From: Acytostelium subglobosum LB1
Taxonomy: Eukaryota > Evosea > Eumycetozoa > Acytosteliales > Acytosteliaceae
Length of the DNA: 64,000 nucleotides
NCBI RefSeq assembly: GCF_000787575.1
Contig: NW_012236505.1
Span: 62,001-126,000, forward strand
Reading direction: 5' to 3'
Below are positions 23,575-33,874 of this stretch, one piece after another. The notes beneath the pieces are model-generated. The model searched no databases, was not told where the DNA came from, and saw nothing but the letters and a program-made list of their open reading frames with translations. The translations under genes were made by a program, and so were the position numbers. Each line of letters begins with the position of its first letter. Positions within the stretch are counted from its first letter, which is position 1.

Positions 23575-25484
23575 GACCTCCTACCTCCATGAATCGCTAG
23601 ATCGATCATTAATAACAATAACTCAATATTTCTATCAAATAAAATAATAACAATGTTCATTCAATAATAATAATAATTATTATCTCGAAATGTCCAAAAG
23701 AGAGGACTCTTAGTGTGTAGGGACCTCGTTTGGAAATCTCCCCTTAGCGTCAAATATAGATGGTGAGATTGTGTCATCATTGATAGGTTATATGTGGATG
23801 GACATATGATCACCAACATGAGACCCTTCGATCATCTTGGTCTTCTATCTTTGATTCCATCTTACCCCATCCAAGCACTCATTGGGCCCGCCTCAATCAA
23901 TCAATCAAACCACATTGATTCATACAAAAGATTGACATGTCCTCATTGGTTGATCTTCGCAGGTGCCTGCCAATACATTCAATCATTCATTCCAATTGGA
24001 GTTTTAAGTAAGTAACTATCATCAATGATGTGATGTTTGTTCATTCATTCATTCTCCAAAAGGGAACCAATAGTAAAAGAATGTTGGGATGTGTGATCTC
24101 AATCAGGATCATTCTCTTGTGATCACTCACTCATATGCAACTCCATCCCAATAGATGATGACGATCAAACATATACCCTGTTGAGTGATGATACCACCTC
24201 TAATCTGACTTGGGTCCCAAGTAACATTTCTCAAACAATGTCACTTGATTACCAAGGTCCATTTAATACCCTAATGACATACTTTTGGGTATTCATCATG
24301 TCGAAACATTTCTTTATCTTTCTCTATCTTGATAGGTTATAATTTATGTTTAATGTCCGAGTTAGGTCAACGTAGGTGGAGGGGGAGGGCGGGGCTCTGA
24401 AGGAGTGGGGCCATTCACTCATTGGTGGTGTTCCGCCCAACAAGGGCGCAAACCCTTTGCACCACCCACAAGTCGCGAAACGAATTAATTTATGTTTTAG
24501 AGGGCGGGCAAGAAAGAGATTGATTTGATTGGTTTCAAGGCAGGTCATGTGATTAAAGGTGATCGTTTTCTCATTATTATTCAGGACACAACGGTGGAGC
24601 TGCGAGAGACACCTCTCACTCGTTTGGTACAAGTACACGTTTGAAATGGGCGTTCCCGCCCCGTCAGAGTGAATGCTCGGGACCCTATAACCTCTCAATC
24701 ACTTGTGTTTCGTCGAATAGCAAAGATGGGAGTGGACCCTAATCCACTCATCGCAATCGTTGATGAATGAATGAGTAAGTGAGATGAGTGGCTATGAACG
24801 AAGCGCGCAGGGGCGACACCGTCAAGGTTAAGATACCAAAGGAGGAGCTCAATCAATTTGGAGGATGATCTCGGATTTGAGCATCGTCAGACATGTATGT
24901 TTCGGTGTCTCCCTATGCGGGGCTCTCGCCCCACATCACTCCTTTCCAAGGTAAGGGCGATGTCCTACCTCCTCAACATGTGGAAGGTGTTTTGGTGCAC
25001 CTACTACCCTGGCGCGGCCTTCTAGCCCCCAACAACACCCTAAGAATAGGGAGTCAGTATTACCCTGTCAGGTCTCAGTTTGATCAATTTTGATTGACTT
25101 GTGTTATCATTTATCATAGACTCTGGCGAGTAAGGTGTGTTGTGGCCCACTGATGATCCAGGAACTCGTGGTGAGAGTGAGTGAGTGTTGCCTTGGCAAG
25201 GATGTTATTAACCTAGACCCTTACACGGTATTGTCTATGTTGAAAGGATGGTCCAAACTACGACCGACGACCGAAACACACATCCGCACCCCCAGCCTAC
25301 CTATCTTCCGCCTCCACATCCTATACCTCGGCCTCCACACCTCATAATAATTGCGTAAATAATTTGATACCTGTCTGGAAACGATCACTATTTAAACTGG
25401 ACACTTTCTGATCATTATTGACATGTTAAACATCCACATCAAATAATAATAATAATAATAACAATTATATAATTATAATACAAG
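23575..25484. other. Long gene-free stretch with a GC-rich part
   Basis: I find no frame with family features on either strand. From about 24350 to 25350 the DNA is more GC-rich than normal spacers (runs such as GGAGGGGGAGGGCGGGG near 24380) and has several 60-120-codon open frames without recognisable content. It may be relics of a lost gene or element. The last 100 bases before the tyrosinase are AT-rich with (AAT)n. Confidence 0.45.
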
Positions 25485-26570
25485 ATGAAGTACACTCTTC
25501 TCGTTTTATGTTTCGCCTTGATGGTCGTGCTGCCACTGGCCTCTGCCCGTTGTGCCTCCAACTCGCTCGTCCGCAAGGAAGTTCGCCAGATGACCCCAAC
25601 CGAGCTGTCCAAGTACATCAACGCCGTCAAGCTTCTCCGTAACTTGACCTCGCCAACCACCCCAACCGTCACCAGATACGACACCTTTGCCGTTATCCAC
25701 GTCACCCAGAACAACCGCATCCACAGCGGCGCCAACTTCCTCCCATGGCACAGATACTACCTGAAGCAGCTCGAGTTGCTGCTCCAGTCCGTCACCAACG
25801 ACCCAACCATCTACATCCCCTACTGGGACTGGTCGCTCGACTACTTGAACCCAACCGCCTCAATCCTCATGACCGACGCCTACTTTGGAGGCAACGGAGG
25901 CTCCGGTGGTTGTGTCACCAACGGCCAGCTCGGCAAGTGGAGACCCAAGTACAACAGCAATGGACAGTTGGTTGACCACTGTCTTCCACGTAGCTTCGGT
26001 TCCGACATGAACAACTACCCATCGCCCGCCACCCTCAACTCGCTCATCGCCGGTTCCACCACCTTCTCCACCCTCGCCCAGAACGTCGAGGTCGGCCCAC
26101 ACAACCTCGTCCACAGATCGATCGGAGGAGACATGACCACCGCCATCTCCACCAACGATGCCTTCTTCTTCTCTCACCACGCCATGGTTGACCGTCTCTG
26201 GGCTAACTGGCAGGATGCCAACCCAGCCCTCGCCAACACCTACAACGGACGTGACAACACCAACCGTCGTGTCACCCTCAACGACGTCCTCGCTGGCTAC
26301 CCCGGCATCACCGTCACCCAGGTCATGAACACCACCACCATGGGCTACTGCTATGGCAACGCCCCATCGACCGCCGCCACTTTTTCTGCTCTCTCATCCC
26401 AGACCATGGACGCCGCCTCCGAGGAGCCACTCCCACACTGGCCACCAGTCTCTGAGGAGTACATGATCGCCAAGGGAATTGACCCAGTCGTCCAGGCTGA
26501 GGTTACTGCCCGCATCAACTCAATCATTGACTCCCTCAACGAGGCCAATGGATTCACCGTCTCCAAGTAA
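25485..26570 (+). CDS. Secreted tyrosinase (type-3 copper phenol oxidase)
   Basis: It oxidises phenols and catechols to quinones with a dinuclear copper centre. One exon of 361 residues. The signal peptide is about 1-21 (LLVLCFALMVVLPLASA). CuA ligands are H72, H80 and H89 (IHV, RIHSG, FLPWHRYY). CuB ligands are H206 and H210 (GPHNLVHRSIGG) and one of H231/H232 (AFFFSHHAMVDRLW). YIPYWDW is the usual core between them. The size matches short bacterial/fungal/animal-type tyrosinases with only a brief C-terminal extension (about 300-361), so there is no large shielding domain. Codons are strongly C-ending, pointing to high expression. There are no introns, unlike most neighbours. Likely extracellular, perhaps in spore or stalk coat cross-linking; that role is inference. 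Confidence 0.95.
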   Translation: MKYTLLVLCFALMVVLPLASARCASNSLVRKEVRQMTPTELSKYINAVKLLRNLTSPTTPTVTRYDTFAVIHVTQNNRIHSGANFLPWHRYYLKQLELLLQSVTNDPTIYIPYWDWSLDYLNPTASILMTDAYFGGNGGSGGCVTNGQLGKWRPKYNSNGQLVDHCLPRSFGSDMNNYPSPATLNSLIAGSTTFSTLAQNVEVGPHNLVHRSIGGDMTTAISTNDAFFFSHHAMVDRLWANWQDANPALANTYNGRDNTNRRVTLNDVLAGYPGITVTQVMNTTTMGYCYGNAPSTAATFSALSSQTMDAASEEPLPHWPPVSEEYMIAKGIDPVVQAEVTARINSIIDSLNEANGFTVSK

Positions 26571-27059
26571 AAAGGAAACTACTCTTCTTCTTCATACCCA
26601 TCCCCCCTCCCTTCCTCCTTCCCTCTCCCCATCCCATCTTCCGTTCCTCCTTCCCTTCATCATTCCCCTAATCCCCTTTTCTCTCCATTCCTTCCTTCCT
26701 TCCATGTCCACTTCCCATCATCACTCCTTTTCCATCCCTCTTCACCTTGTCATTCACATTTGAATTGATTTGTAAATATTGTATATATATATTTATTTAT
26801 TTATTATTAATTCTATAATATAATATAATATATGTGATATGATTCCATTTGGAATAATTCACCATATGAGCAACTTGTGTCCTTTGAGGCGGAAGATGGA
26901 TGTGTTGGGTATTCCGAATCCATCGAAGACACAACCCCCTCGACACAGAAAAGATATTTTTTTGATTTGAATGAACATCAACTTTGCTTAACTTGAAAGT
27001 GAATCACTTTATCAAACTCAGAACACATAATTAATTAAGGTTATACATAATTATATATC
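26571..27059. other. Polypyrimidine 3' region and spacer
   Basis: Bases about 26580-26755 are an almost pure C/T tract on the + strand with CCTTCCTTCC runs directly after the tyrosinase stop. The rest is AT-rich. No gene is seen. Confidence 0.7.
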
Positions 27060-28148
27060 ATGTCTACTACTGCTACTACTCATCATCAACTTACAATTAG
27101 ATCAACAGTCACTCTCACCAATGGAGTAGAGATGCCTCTCTTTGGTTGTATGTATCAATCAATCAACGATTGAATGAATGAATGAGTGAATGAATGAATG
27201 AATGAATGAATAGATAGTTATAACATACATTATACTAATGATGATAATATGTTAGTGGGATGTTATGAGGTTCCTGTTGATGATGTAAAGAATGTGTTGA
27301 TCAGTGCATTGGATTGTGGATATATATCCATTGATACTGCCTCTGTATACAAGAATGAGGAAGCAATTGGAATTGTGCTTAGAGAGCTGTTTAGTACAGG
27401 TGCTCTAAAGCGTGAGGATCTGTTCATTACGACCAAAGCATCAAGCTCCGAACAAGGCTATGACAAAGCGATGGAAGCTTGTGCAAACTCACTCAAGCGT
27501 CTTGGACTGGACTACGTCGACCTCTACCTTGTTCACTGGCCAGGCGTTGCTGGCAACCAGCCAACTGACCCACTCAACTCTACCACCCGTGCCGAGACCT
27601 GGCGCGCATTCGAGACTCTGTACGAGCAGAAGAAGTGTCGCTCAATTGGCGTCAGCAACTACACCATCGCACATCTCGAGGAGCTGTTCAAGCAATGCAA
27701 GGTGAGACCAATGGTCAACCAAGTCGAGTTCCATCCATTCCTCTACAACAAGGAGTTGATGGACTTTTGCCAGAGCAACGGCGTGGCATTGGAGGCATAC
27801 GCATCATTGGTCAGAACCAAGCAAGACTCTGTAAGTTGTGACGATCACCATCATTCAATCAACTCAATCAACTCAATAACTCACTTCCAATCAATCATTC
27901 ATATCATGTAGCTTCAAGACAAGGTATTGGTAGAGATTGCTACCAAGCTTCAGAAGACTCCAGCTCAGGTCTTGTTGAGATGGGCAATTCAAAAGAATGT
28001 AATCGTCATTCCAAAGTCCGTCAAGACAGAGAGAATCCAAGAGAATGCCAACATCTTTGGTTTTGTCGTCCCAGATGAAGACATGACCACTTTGGACAAC
28101 CTCAATTGCAATCGTCGTGTCTGTTGGGATCCATACACCATTCTATAA
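27060..28148 (+). CDS. Aldo-keto reductase
   Basis: An NADPH-dependent carbonyl/aldehyde reductase of the AKR superfamily, cytosolic. Exons 27060-27147, 27256-27830 and 27912-28148 join in phase, giving 299 residues. The family start NGVEMPLFGLG spans the first junction. The catalytic tetrad is D56 (SIDTASVY), Y61, K90 (FITTKAS) and H123 (YLVHWPG). SIGVSNYTIAHLEEL, QVEFHPFL and the cofactor-binding VIPKSVKTERIQEN near the C terminus confirm it. The substrate is not predictable. Confidence 0.95.
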
Positions 28149-28321
28149 TGTGTCCAACCAAGTGGATCAATTGAGATAGAGAGAGGCACAGACAGGAGAT
28201 AGATAAAGAGAAGGATAATGAATGCCTAAACATCCATGCGTGTCTTCATTTGGAGAGTGAGGGAGAGGAGAGAGATATAGTTATCATTACAATTGGGGAG
28301 GGATCAGTGATGACTGATCAA

Positions 28322-29548
28322 TCAACGAGGTAGGTCGTTAAGAGCCACAGCATTGACAGCTTTGGTATGGCCAGAGTACGTCTTGACAGGCTCGCCCTGG
28401 TGTAGCTCCCAGAGCTTGGCAAAGGTGTCGCTGCTGCCAGTGACCAGATATGCTGAATCATTGGAGAAGGCGCAGTCCCATACCCATCGCGCATGTCCTG
28501 TCAGTGTCTGTATCACATTGAACTTCTTTGTGTTCCATATCTTGACTGTATGATCAGCTGATGCTGTTGCCAGTAGTCTGTGATTGGGAGATGGTAGGGA
28601 GGGAGGGTCAGTGATTGAATGATCATTCAAACAAACTTGATTGTGATACTCACTTGGTATCTGGACTGAATAGACACTTGAGGATTGGAGCGTTGTGAGC
28701 CTCAATCTTGGTCAATGGATCGAAGCGGGAGGTGTCGTCCTCGCCCAATCGCCAGACAAAGCATTTGCCCTTGGTGTTTGATGCCACGACCATTGATCCA
28801 TCACTTGATATCGACAATGATGTGATACCATTCTCTCCATCTGGAACCAACTCTCTACTGCAAGAGTTTGATATCAAGTCCCATACTCTAATACTTCCAC
28901 TTTGATCGCCAGAGATTAGTTCAGCCTGTGAGTGTATATAACAATGTGAATGTGAATGAGTATCTTGTTCGCGACCAATCGTTCAATCGATCATTCAATG
29001 TTTAAACCATACTTGATTAGGATGTAGTACAACACAGTTTACAGGGGCGTTGCACTCATAGTCGCGTTGACATCCAGGTGCCTTTATATCCCATATCTTT
29101 ACAGTTCCATCCTCTGAGCTTGTATACATCCATTTGCCCTCCTTCTGGAATCCAACACTTGTTACATTGACCTTGTGTCCATCGAAACTTGTGACCTATA
29201 TGTATGTATGAGTATATCAATCGATCAACGAGTCAATCAATCAATCAATCAAAGACATACAGGGTTGTTGTTGTTTGAGTTGACTTCGAATAGTCTTGTC
29301 TGGGGATAACCCGCTGCCGCTATATAATGTTTATCTGCAGTGATCTCCAATCTGTTTATATGCTGTATATAGTGTCATGGTCAGTCAATCAGTCAATCAG
29401 TCAATCAGTCAGTCGAGTCAATGAGGGTCCAACTCAAACATACAAAGTCTCCACAGTCTATTGACCTGTAGCAACCTCCACTTGGAGGGTCCCAAAACTT
29501 GATAGTATGATCATAGCTAGCTGTTGCAAGAATGATTCCAGCTGGCAT
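28322..29548 (-). CDS. lst8: Lst8, WD40 subunit of TOR complexes
   Basis: Lst8 binds the TOR kinase domain in TORC1 and TORC2. Five exons join in phase: 29548-29444, 29362-29261, 29195-29013, 28925-28654, 28577-28322, giving 305 residues, the usual size. It is almost entirely WD40 repeats: [16 protein letters not shown] with [76 protein letters not shown] and [16 protein letters not shown]. These landmarks are those of Lst8 rather than of other WD40 proteins. Its start lies only about 360 bases from the divergent cytochrome c1 start, so the two may share a promoter region. Confidence 0.96.
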
Positions 29549-29908
29549 TGTTATTATATGTATATGTATGTTATAATTAATGTATTACAAGAACAATGTA
29601 ATTTAATGATCTTTGGGTTGATTAAAGTCAAAGATCCTTCAAATGAACAATAACGTTACATTTGATTGGACTTGTGTTGAAGTGTGGGTTCTTTTTTTTT
29701 TGATGATGAATGAATGAGTCTGCATCATTCACTAACTCACTACGCACTTTGTTTTTCTTTTTTTTTGTTGTTGCCCTGGCAAAGCGACTCAGGTTCACAC
29801 TCACTCTCGCGTCTCACTCCCGCACTCACTCAGTCAGTCAGACATCAACATCATAACTTAACAACCAATAATCAACACATATCTTATCTATATCAGTAGT
29901 TGATAACA
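29549..29908. other. Divergent promoter region of lst8 and cytochrome c1
   Basis: No coding sequence. It contains T runs (near 29692-29700 and 29757-29766) and AT-rich DNA adjoining both starts. Confidence 0.6.
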
Positions 29909-31001
29909 ATGTTCAACGCTATTAGGAACAACGTAGGTGCAGACACATGACACATCAGGCGACACTCGCGACCAATCAATCAATCGATCACCACACCACC
30001 AACAAGTTGGATGACACTGAATGACTGATTGAATGAATGAATCAATGACTGACATATATGACACACTCATATCATAACAAACAGTCTAAGCTGTTCTTGG
30101 GAACAATCACTGCAGCAGCAGCAGGTACCGCTGGCAGCGTCGCTTTCATGTCGGACGACTTTGCTCAGCCCCCCGAATACCCATGGAACCATCGCTTCCC
30201 ATGGCAGTCGTTCGACCATGCTTCAATCCGTCGTGGTCATCAAGTATATACTCAAGTGTGCGCCACCTGTCACAGTCTTGACATGATCTCATATCGTCAT
30301 TTGATCGACGTTGCCTACACCACCGATGAGATGAAGGCAATCACAGCTGAGCTGACCGTAAGTTAATCATACAGCATACAGTGGCGACAACAACAGGGTG
30401 GAGACACGCGGCTAACACTCAATCAAACAAACTCAATCAATCAATCAATCATACGATGCGATCAATCAATCAATTATTTAAATAACAGGTTGAGGATGGA
30501 CCTGATTCAGAAGGAGAGATGTTCGAGCGCAAGGCAGTCATCACAGACTACCACCCCAAACCATACCCCAACGCAAACGCTGCTCGTTTCTCGAACAACG
30601 GTGCTCTGCCACCCGATATGTCGCTCGTAATCAAGGCTCGTTCCCGCCACGAGGACTACGTCTTCTCGCTGATGACCAGTTACGTCGATCCACCCACCGG
30701 TGTCAAGATCGTCGGTGGCCAATACTTCAACCCATACTTCCCAGGCACCAAGATTGCCATGGCACCACCCTTGTCTGAGGGCGCCATCGAGTTTGACGAT
30801 GGCACTGAGAACTCTGTGTCGCAGATGGCCAAGGACGTCAGCACCTTCCTGGCCTGGGCCTCCGAGCCCGAGCACGACGACAGAAAGAAGCTGGGCTTCA
30901 AGATCATCCTCGGACTTGGTCTGATCGCCGTGCCCATGTTCTACTGGAAGCGTTTGAAGTGGAGCACCATCAAGACCCGCAAGATCGAGTTCAAGGACTA
31001 A
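29909..31001 (+). CDS. cyc1: Cytochrome c1, heme protein of mitochondrial complex III
   Basis: It passes electrons from the Rieske protein to cytochrome c in the inner mitochondrial membrane. Exons 29909-29932, 30085-30357 and 30489-31001 join in phase, giving 269 residues. A short N-terminal presequence/hydrophobic segment comes first. The heme-binding CATCH is at 67-71, with [10 protein letters not shown] after it. [22 protein letters not shown] and [19 protein letters not shown], which includes the axial Met, are diagnostic. A C-terminal TM anchor ([13 protein letters not shown]) and a basic matrix tail close the protein. The presequence is short compared with animal and fungal forms. Confidence 0.97.
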
Positions 31002-31305
31002 ACTTAAGACAAAAGACGATGATATTCAGGTGCAGCATCAGCAGCAGGCAGCAATAGCAGGAAGACAGCGGCAGCAGCAAGCAAGCAGCACAGTTAATAG
31101 TAATAAGAACACATCAACTCTCACTCACTCCTATCAGACGTTGGATAACATGCATGTTGGATTGCAATGGTCCTTCATCACACCGCCAACCCTTACACTA
31201 CCCTATACCCTACCCTACCCTATCTCAACCATCGCCATCCCTTGATACAATAATACACCAATCTTTATACATGTCAACAATCATATTCATTCATTCATCG
31301 TTCAT
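31002..31305. other. 3' region shared by converging genes
   Basis: No coding frame is supported. CAG/GCA-rich DNA (about 31035-31095) and a TACCC-type pyrimidine run (about 31195-31225) lie between the cytochrome c1 stop and the chaperonin-gene stop. Confidence 0.6.
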
Positions 31306-33033
31306 TTATATCGAATGATTATCCTGTGCCCTACTGTCTATCAGACATTGATCAACTCGGATTAACATTGATACTGTGTTGATGACCATTGCCATCAGTT
31401 GTTTCTTGGACCTCAGTGACTCGATCACTCCAAGTTCCACCATGTCGGCCACCTGTCCATTGGACAAGTTGATACAATGATTACGATATGGGTATGGGTT
31501 TGATGATACATGGGTCCCAGCCTCCTGGGCTTGGTCTTCGTCCTTGGGAGAAGGGGCCTGAGTCTGATGCAGTGCCTTGACTTGTGCCAGGAGTTGCAAG
31601 GAGTCAAAGCCTGCATTGCGGAATAGGTGAAGGGGGATGGAGAGAAGGCTTTCGGCAAACATTGATATGGTCTTGGCCAACTTGATATCGGGCTGTTGAG
31701 TGGCCATTGTCTGCAGGTGACACCATAGGCCAACTTCGGTGGCACCACCACCTGCAACGATCACAGGACTCTCCATGGCCAGCGCCATCACTGACAGCGA
31801 GTCGTTCAGTGATCGCTGGACCTCGTCAATTGTGTACATATTGGGCCCTCGCAATACCAGTGTGCAGAGATGGTTGGCGGGTGTGTCATTGATCAGCTCG
31901 ATATATACTCGTCCGTCCTTCTCGACAAACTCGCGGCATTGGCTGACGACTACACTGTAGCGATCCTTTGTCTCGAGCGCAGGTGTGCGCAGAAGGAAGC
32001 CATTGGACACTTTCACCACGTTGTCCATGTCCTGGGAACTGATCGATGTCAACACATTGATGCCATGCTTCATTAGTAGTGCGAGACAACCTGATGACAC
32101 TCGCTTGGTGGACACGACGATGTATCCATTGAGGTTGATGATTGAATTGTCCCCAATGGCTTTGAGTCGCATCAAGTTGTCTATTATCTGTTGTGCTTGT
32201 CTGGTTTCAATCTCGCGTTGCTCATTCTCTATTGACTCGCGCAGTTGTAGACTCAATGATACATCAATGTTGGCTCCACTCAGGTCGTTTGAGATGTAGC
32301 CGAGTTCAAAGTCCAAGAGTACAAGATTTGCGCCAGTGACTAGCTTCTTCATCTTGGGTGATGCGAAGCGGCCACTGATGACCGTGCCATGAACGAGATA
32401 AGAGTCGGCGATTGAACCAGCCTGTATCTTGAGGTACTTGACCGCCGCAAGATTATCATGCACAAGATGATCATGTCCAATGATGTGTGTAGCGCGAACA
32501 CACAATGCAGAGAACTGCGACGAGTAGTTTGCCAAGATCTTTGAGGACATTGAAGTTGAAGCGATCTGTGAGAGCCATGCCGTCGTCGTCGTCGACGTTG
32601 TTGTAGATGTCGCAATGGACTGAGATGCTCGCTCCAACCATATGTTGCAATGATCCAATGCAAGTTGATAACCAGTGATGATGGTGTTTGGATGTAGTTT
32701 ACTGACCAAGATCAATCGATCTGCTGAAGCAATCAATCTACAAGCGAGTAGTACTGCAGATGTTGTACCATCACCTATCTTTGTATCAATCGCCTGTGCC
32801 AACTGTTTCAGAATGATAGCCAGAGGGTGTTCCAAAGGGAGGCAAGACAATATAGTCGCACCATCATTTGTTATCGTCGTCTCCCTCAGCTGAGCATCTA
32901 TAATCACCTTGTCCAATCCCTTTGGACCTAGCGAGGTAGACAGTATCCTCTCCAAGGCATATATAGATGTAAAGTTAAGTGATTTATGATGCATTGCAAC
33001 CCAAAATGATTCTATTTCTTTCTGATTGACCAT
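31306..33033 (-). CDS. TCP-1/CCT-family chaperonin-like protein, divergent
   Basis: One exon of 575 residues. Group II chaperonin landmarks are clear: LGPKGLDKVIID, ITNDGATIL with the nucleotide-site Asp, IGDGTTSAVLLA, a middle GGGATEVGL, NAGFDSLQLLAQ and an end VADMVELGVIESL with SMLIRVDQCL. So it has the equatorial, intermediate and apical parts. The apical region and the linker around 140-175 are unlike any of the eight CCT subunits I can recall, with T-rich insertions. The loop near 480-505 is also unusual. It may be a fast-evolving CCT subunit or a chaperonin-related protein; I cannot assign a subunit. The catalytic NDGAT and GDGTT are kept, so ATP hydrolysis is likely retained. Confidence 0.85.
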   Translation of the reverse strand: MVNQKEIESFWVAMHHKSLNFTSIYALERILSTSLGPKGLDKVIIDAQLRETTITNDGATILSCLPLEHPLAIILKQLAQAIDTKIGDGTTSAVLLACRLIASADRLILVSKLHPNTIITGYQLALDHCNIWLERASQSIATSTTTSTTTTAWLSQIASTSMSSKILANYSSQFSALCVRATHIIGHDHLVHDNLAAVKYLKIQAGSIADSYLVHGTVISGRFASPKMKKLVTGANLVLLDFELGYISNDLSGANIDVSLSLQLRESIENEQREIETRQAQQIIDNLMRLKAIGDNSIINLNGYIVVSTKRVSSGCLALLMKHGINVLTSISSQDMDNVVKVSNGFLLRTPALETKDRYSVVVSQCREFVEKDGRVYIELINDTPANHLCTLVLRGPNMYTIDEVQRSLNDSLSVMALAMESPVIVAGGGATEVGLWCHLQTMATQQPDIKLAKTISMFAESLLSIPLHLFRNAGFDSLQLLAQVKALHQTQAPSPKDEDQAQEAGTHVSSNPYPYRNHCINLSNGQVADMVELGVIESLRSKKQLMAMVINTVSMLIRVDQCLIDSRAQDNHSI

Positions 33034-33874
33034 CTTTTAACCCTCAAAGCGCGAACTCTCTATCTTCCGCCCGAGCACATTAATGGTGAGATGGTTTGGC
33101 TATCCATCTTTGATGATATATCAACAGCTCCACCTTGATCAGATGTGCTGTGATATCTAGTTGTCGTTGGTGTAGTTGTAGACAGATTATCATGGTCATG
33201 TCCATGACCTGCTGGTGGTGGATCAAGTAACTAGACGGGAGCAGTCATCTTGAATAGCCTGTTGACAGCAAATGCCTTTTTGGTAAGGGAAGATGGTCTA
33301 GGCAGTCCATGTGTCAATGTCCGTTATGTTGGAAGAGGCATTACGATCTCGGTCATGTGTGATCACCCTTGGATACAGTGTGGCCTCGGGCAATGCATGT
33401 AAAGGGATCTGGGACGAGGAGTACCTTGTGGATCATCAACGTATTGATCAATCGATTGTCTGCACATATGGCATATCTATTAAACAACATATATATATGT
33501 GGATTGTTAGTAAATCATGTTGATTCGTTGTTGATTGTATGTGTATGTGATTGATTGATTAAAGTTTACCTTTGATGTTAATGTCTCATCGATCGTTCAT
33601 ACAGGTGTTCCCACACGGCATCCGTCACATCAAGGCAGATCGTCGCGTCAATGAGTGGCGTGCACCCGGAAGGAAGGATGGCAACTTTATCATTTGACAC
33701 TGTGAATGATGGAACAAAGACTTTCAAGTTCTACTCTCCATGATGACTGCCAGAAGCTCGCCCAGACTTACAAGTCCATCGAGCACTCTTTCAACCTGGT
33801 CAGTCTGATCATTGCGTGTTTGAGTGCAGTGTAACTAACTTACAAATGGCATACACTTCTAGTGTTTGTTGTTA
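33034..33874. other. Spacer holding gene fragments
   Basis: No whole gene is seen. It holds the Sf3b3-like exon at 33605-33697 (+). On the minus strand, bases about 33440-33062 carry short open stretches with protein-like composition but stops between them. The rest is AT-rich. Confidence 0.45.
33605..33697 (+). pseudogene. Orphan Sf3b3/Rse1-like exon fragment
   Basis: Thirty codons before a TGA match the splicing factor 3b subunit 3 core region: [18 protein letters not shown] and RAPGRKDGN. In Sf3b3 and its relatives the stretch reads GIRHI-ADKRVNEW followed by P-G-KK. An AG acceptor (ACAG) directly precedes it. I find no flanking exons: the frame stops at 33695 and the DNA on both sides has no such sequence. 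It is probably a fragment left by duplication. The identification rests on memory of the family motif and not on a search. Confidence 0.55.

Noticed and set aside
24324-24698. Minus-strand open frame of 124 codons
   Set aside because: No domain, odd composition and no splice partners; probably chance in GC-rich DNA.
26580-26763. Plus-strand Pro/Ser/Leu-rich open frame
   Set aside because: It is the reading of a polypyrimidine 3' tract after the tyrosinase stop.
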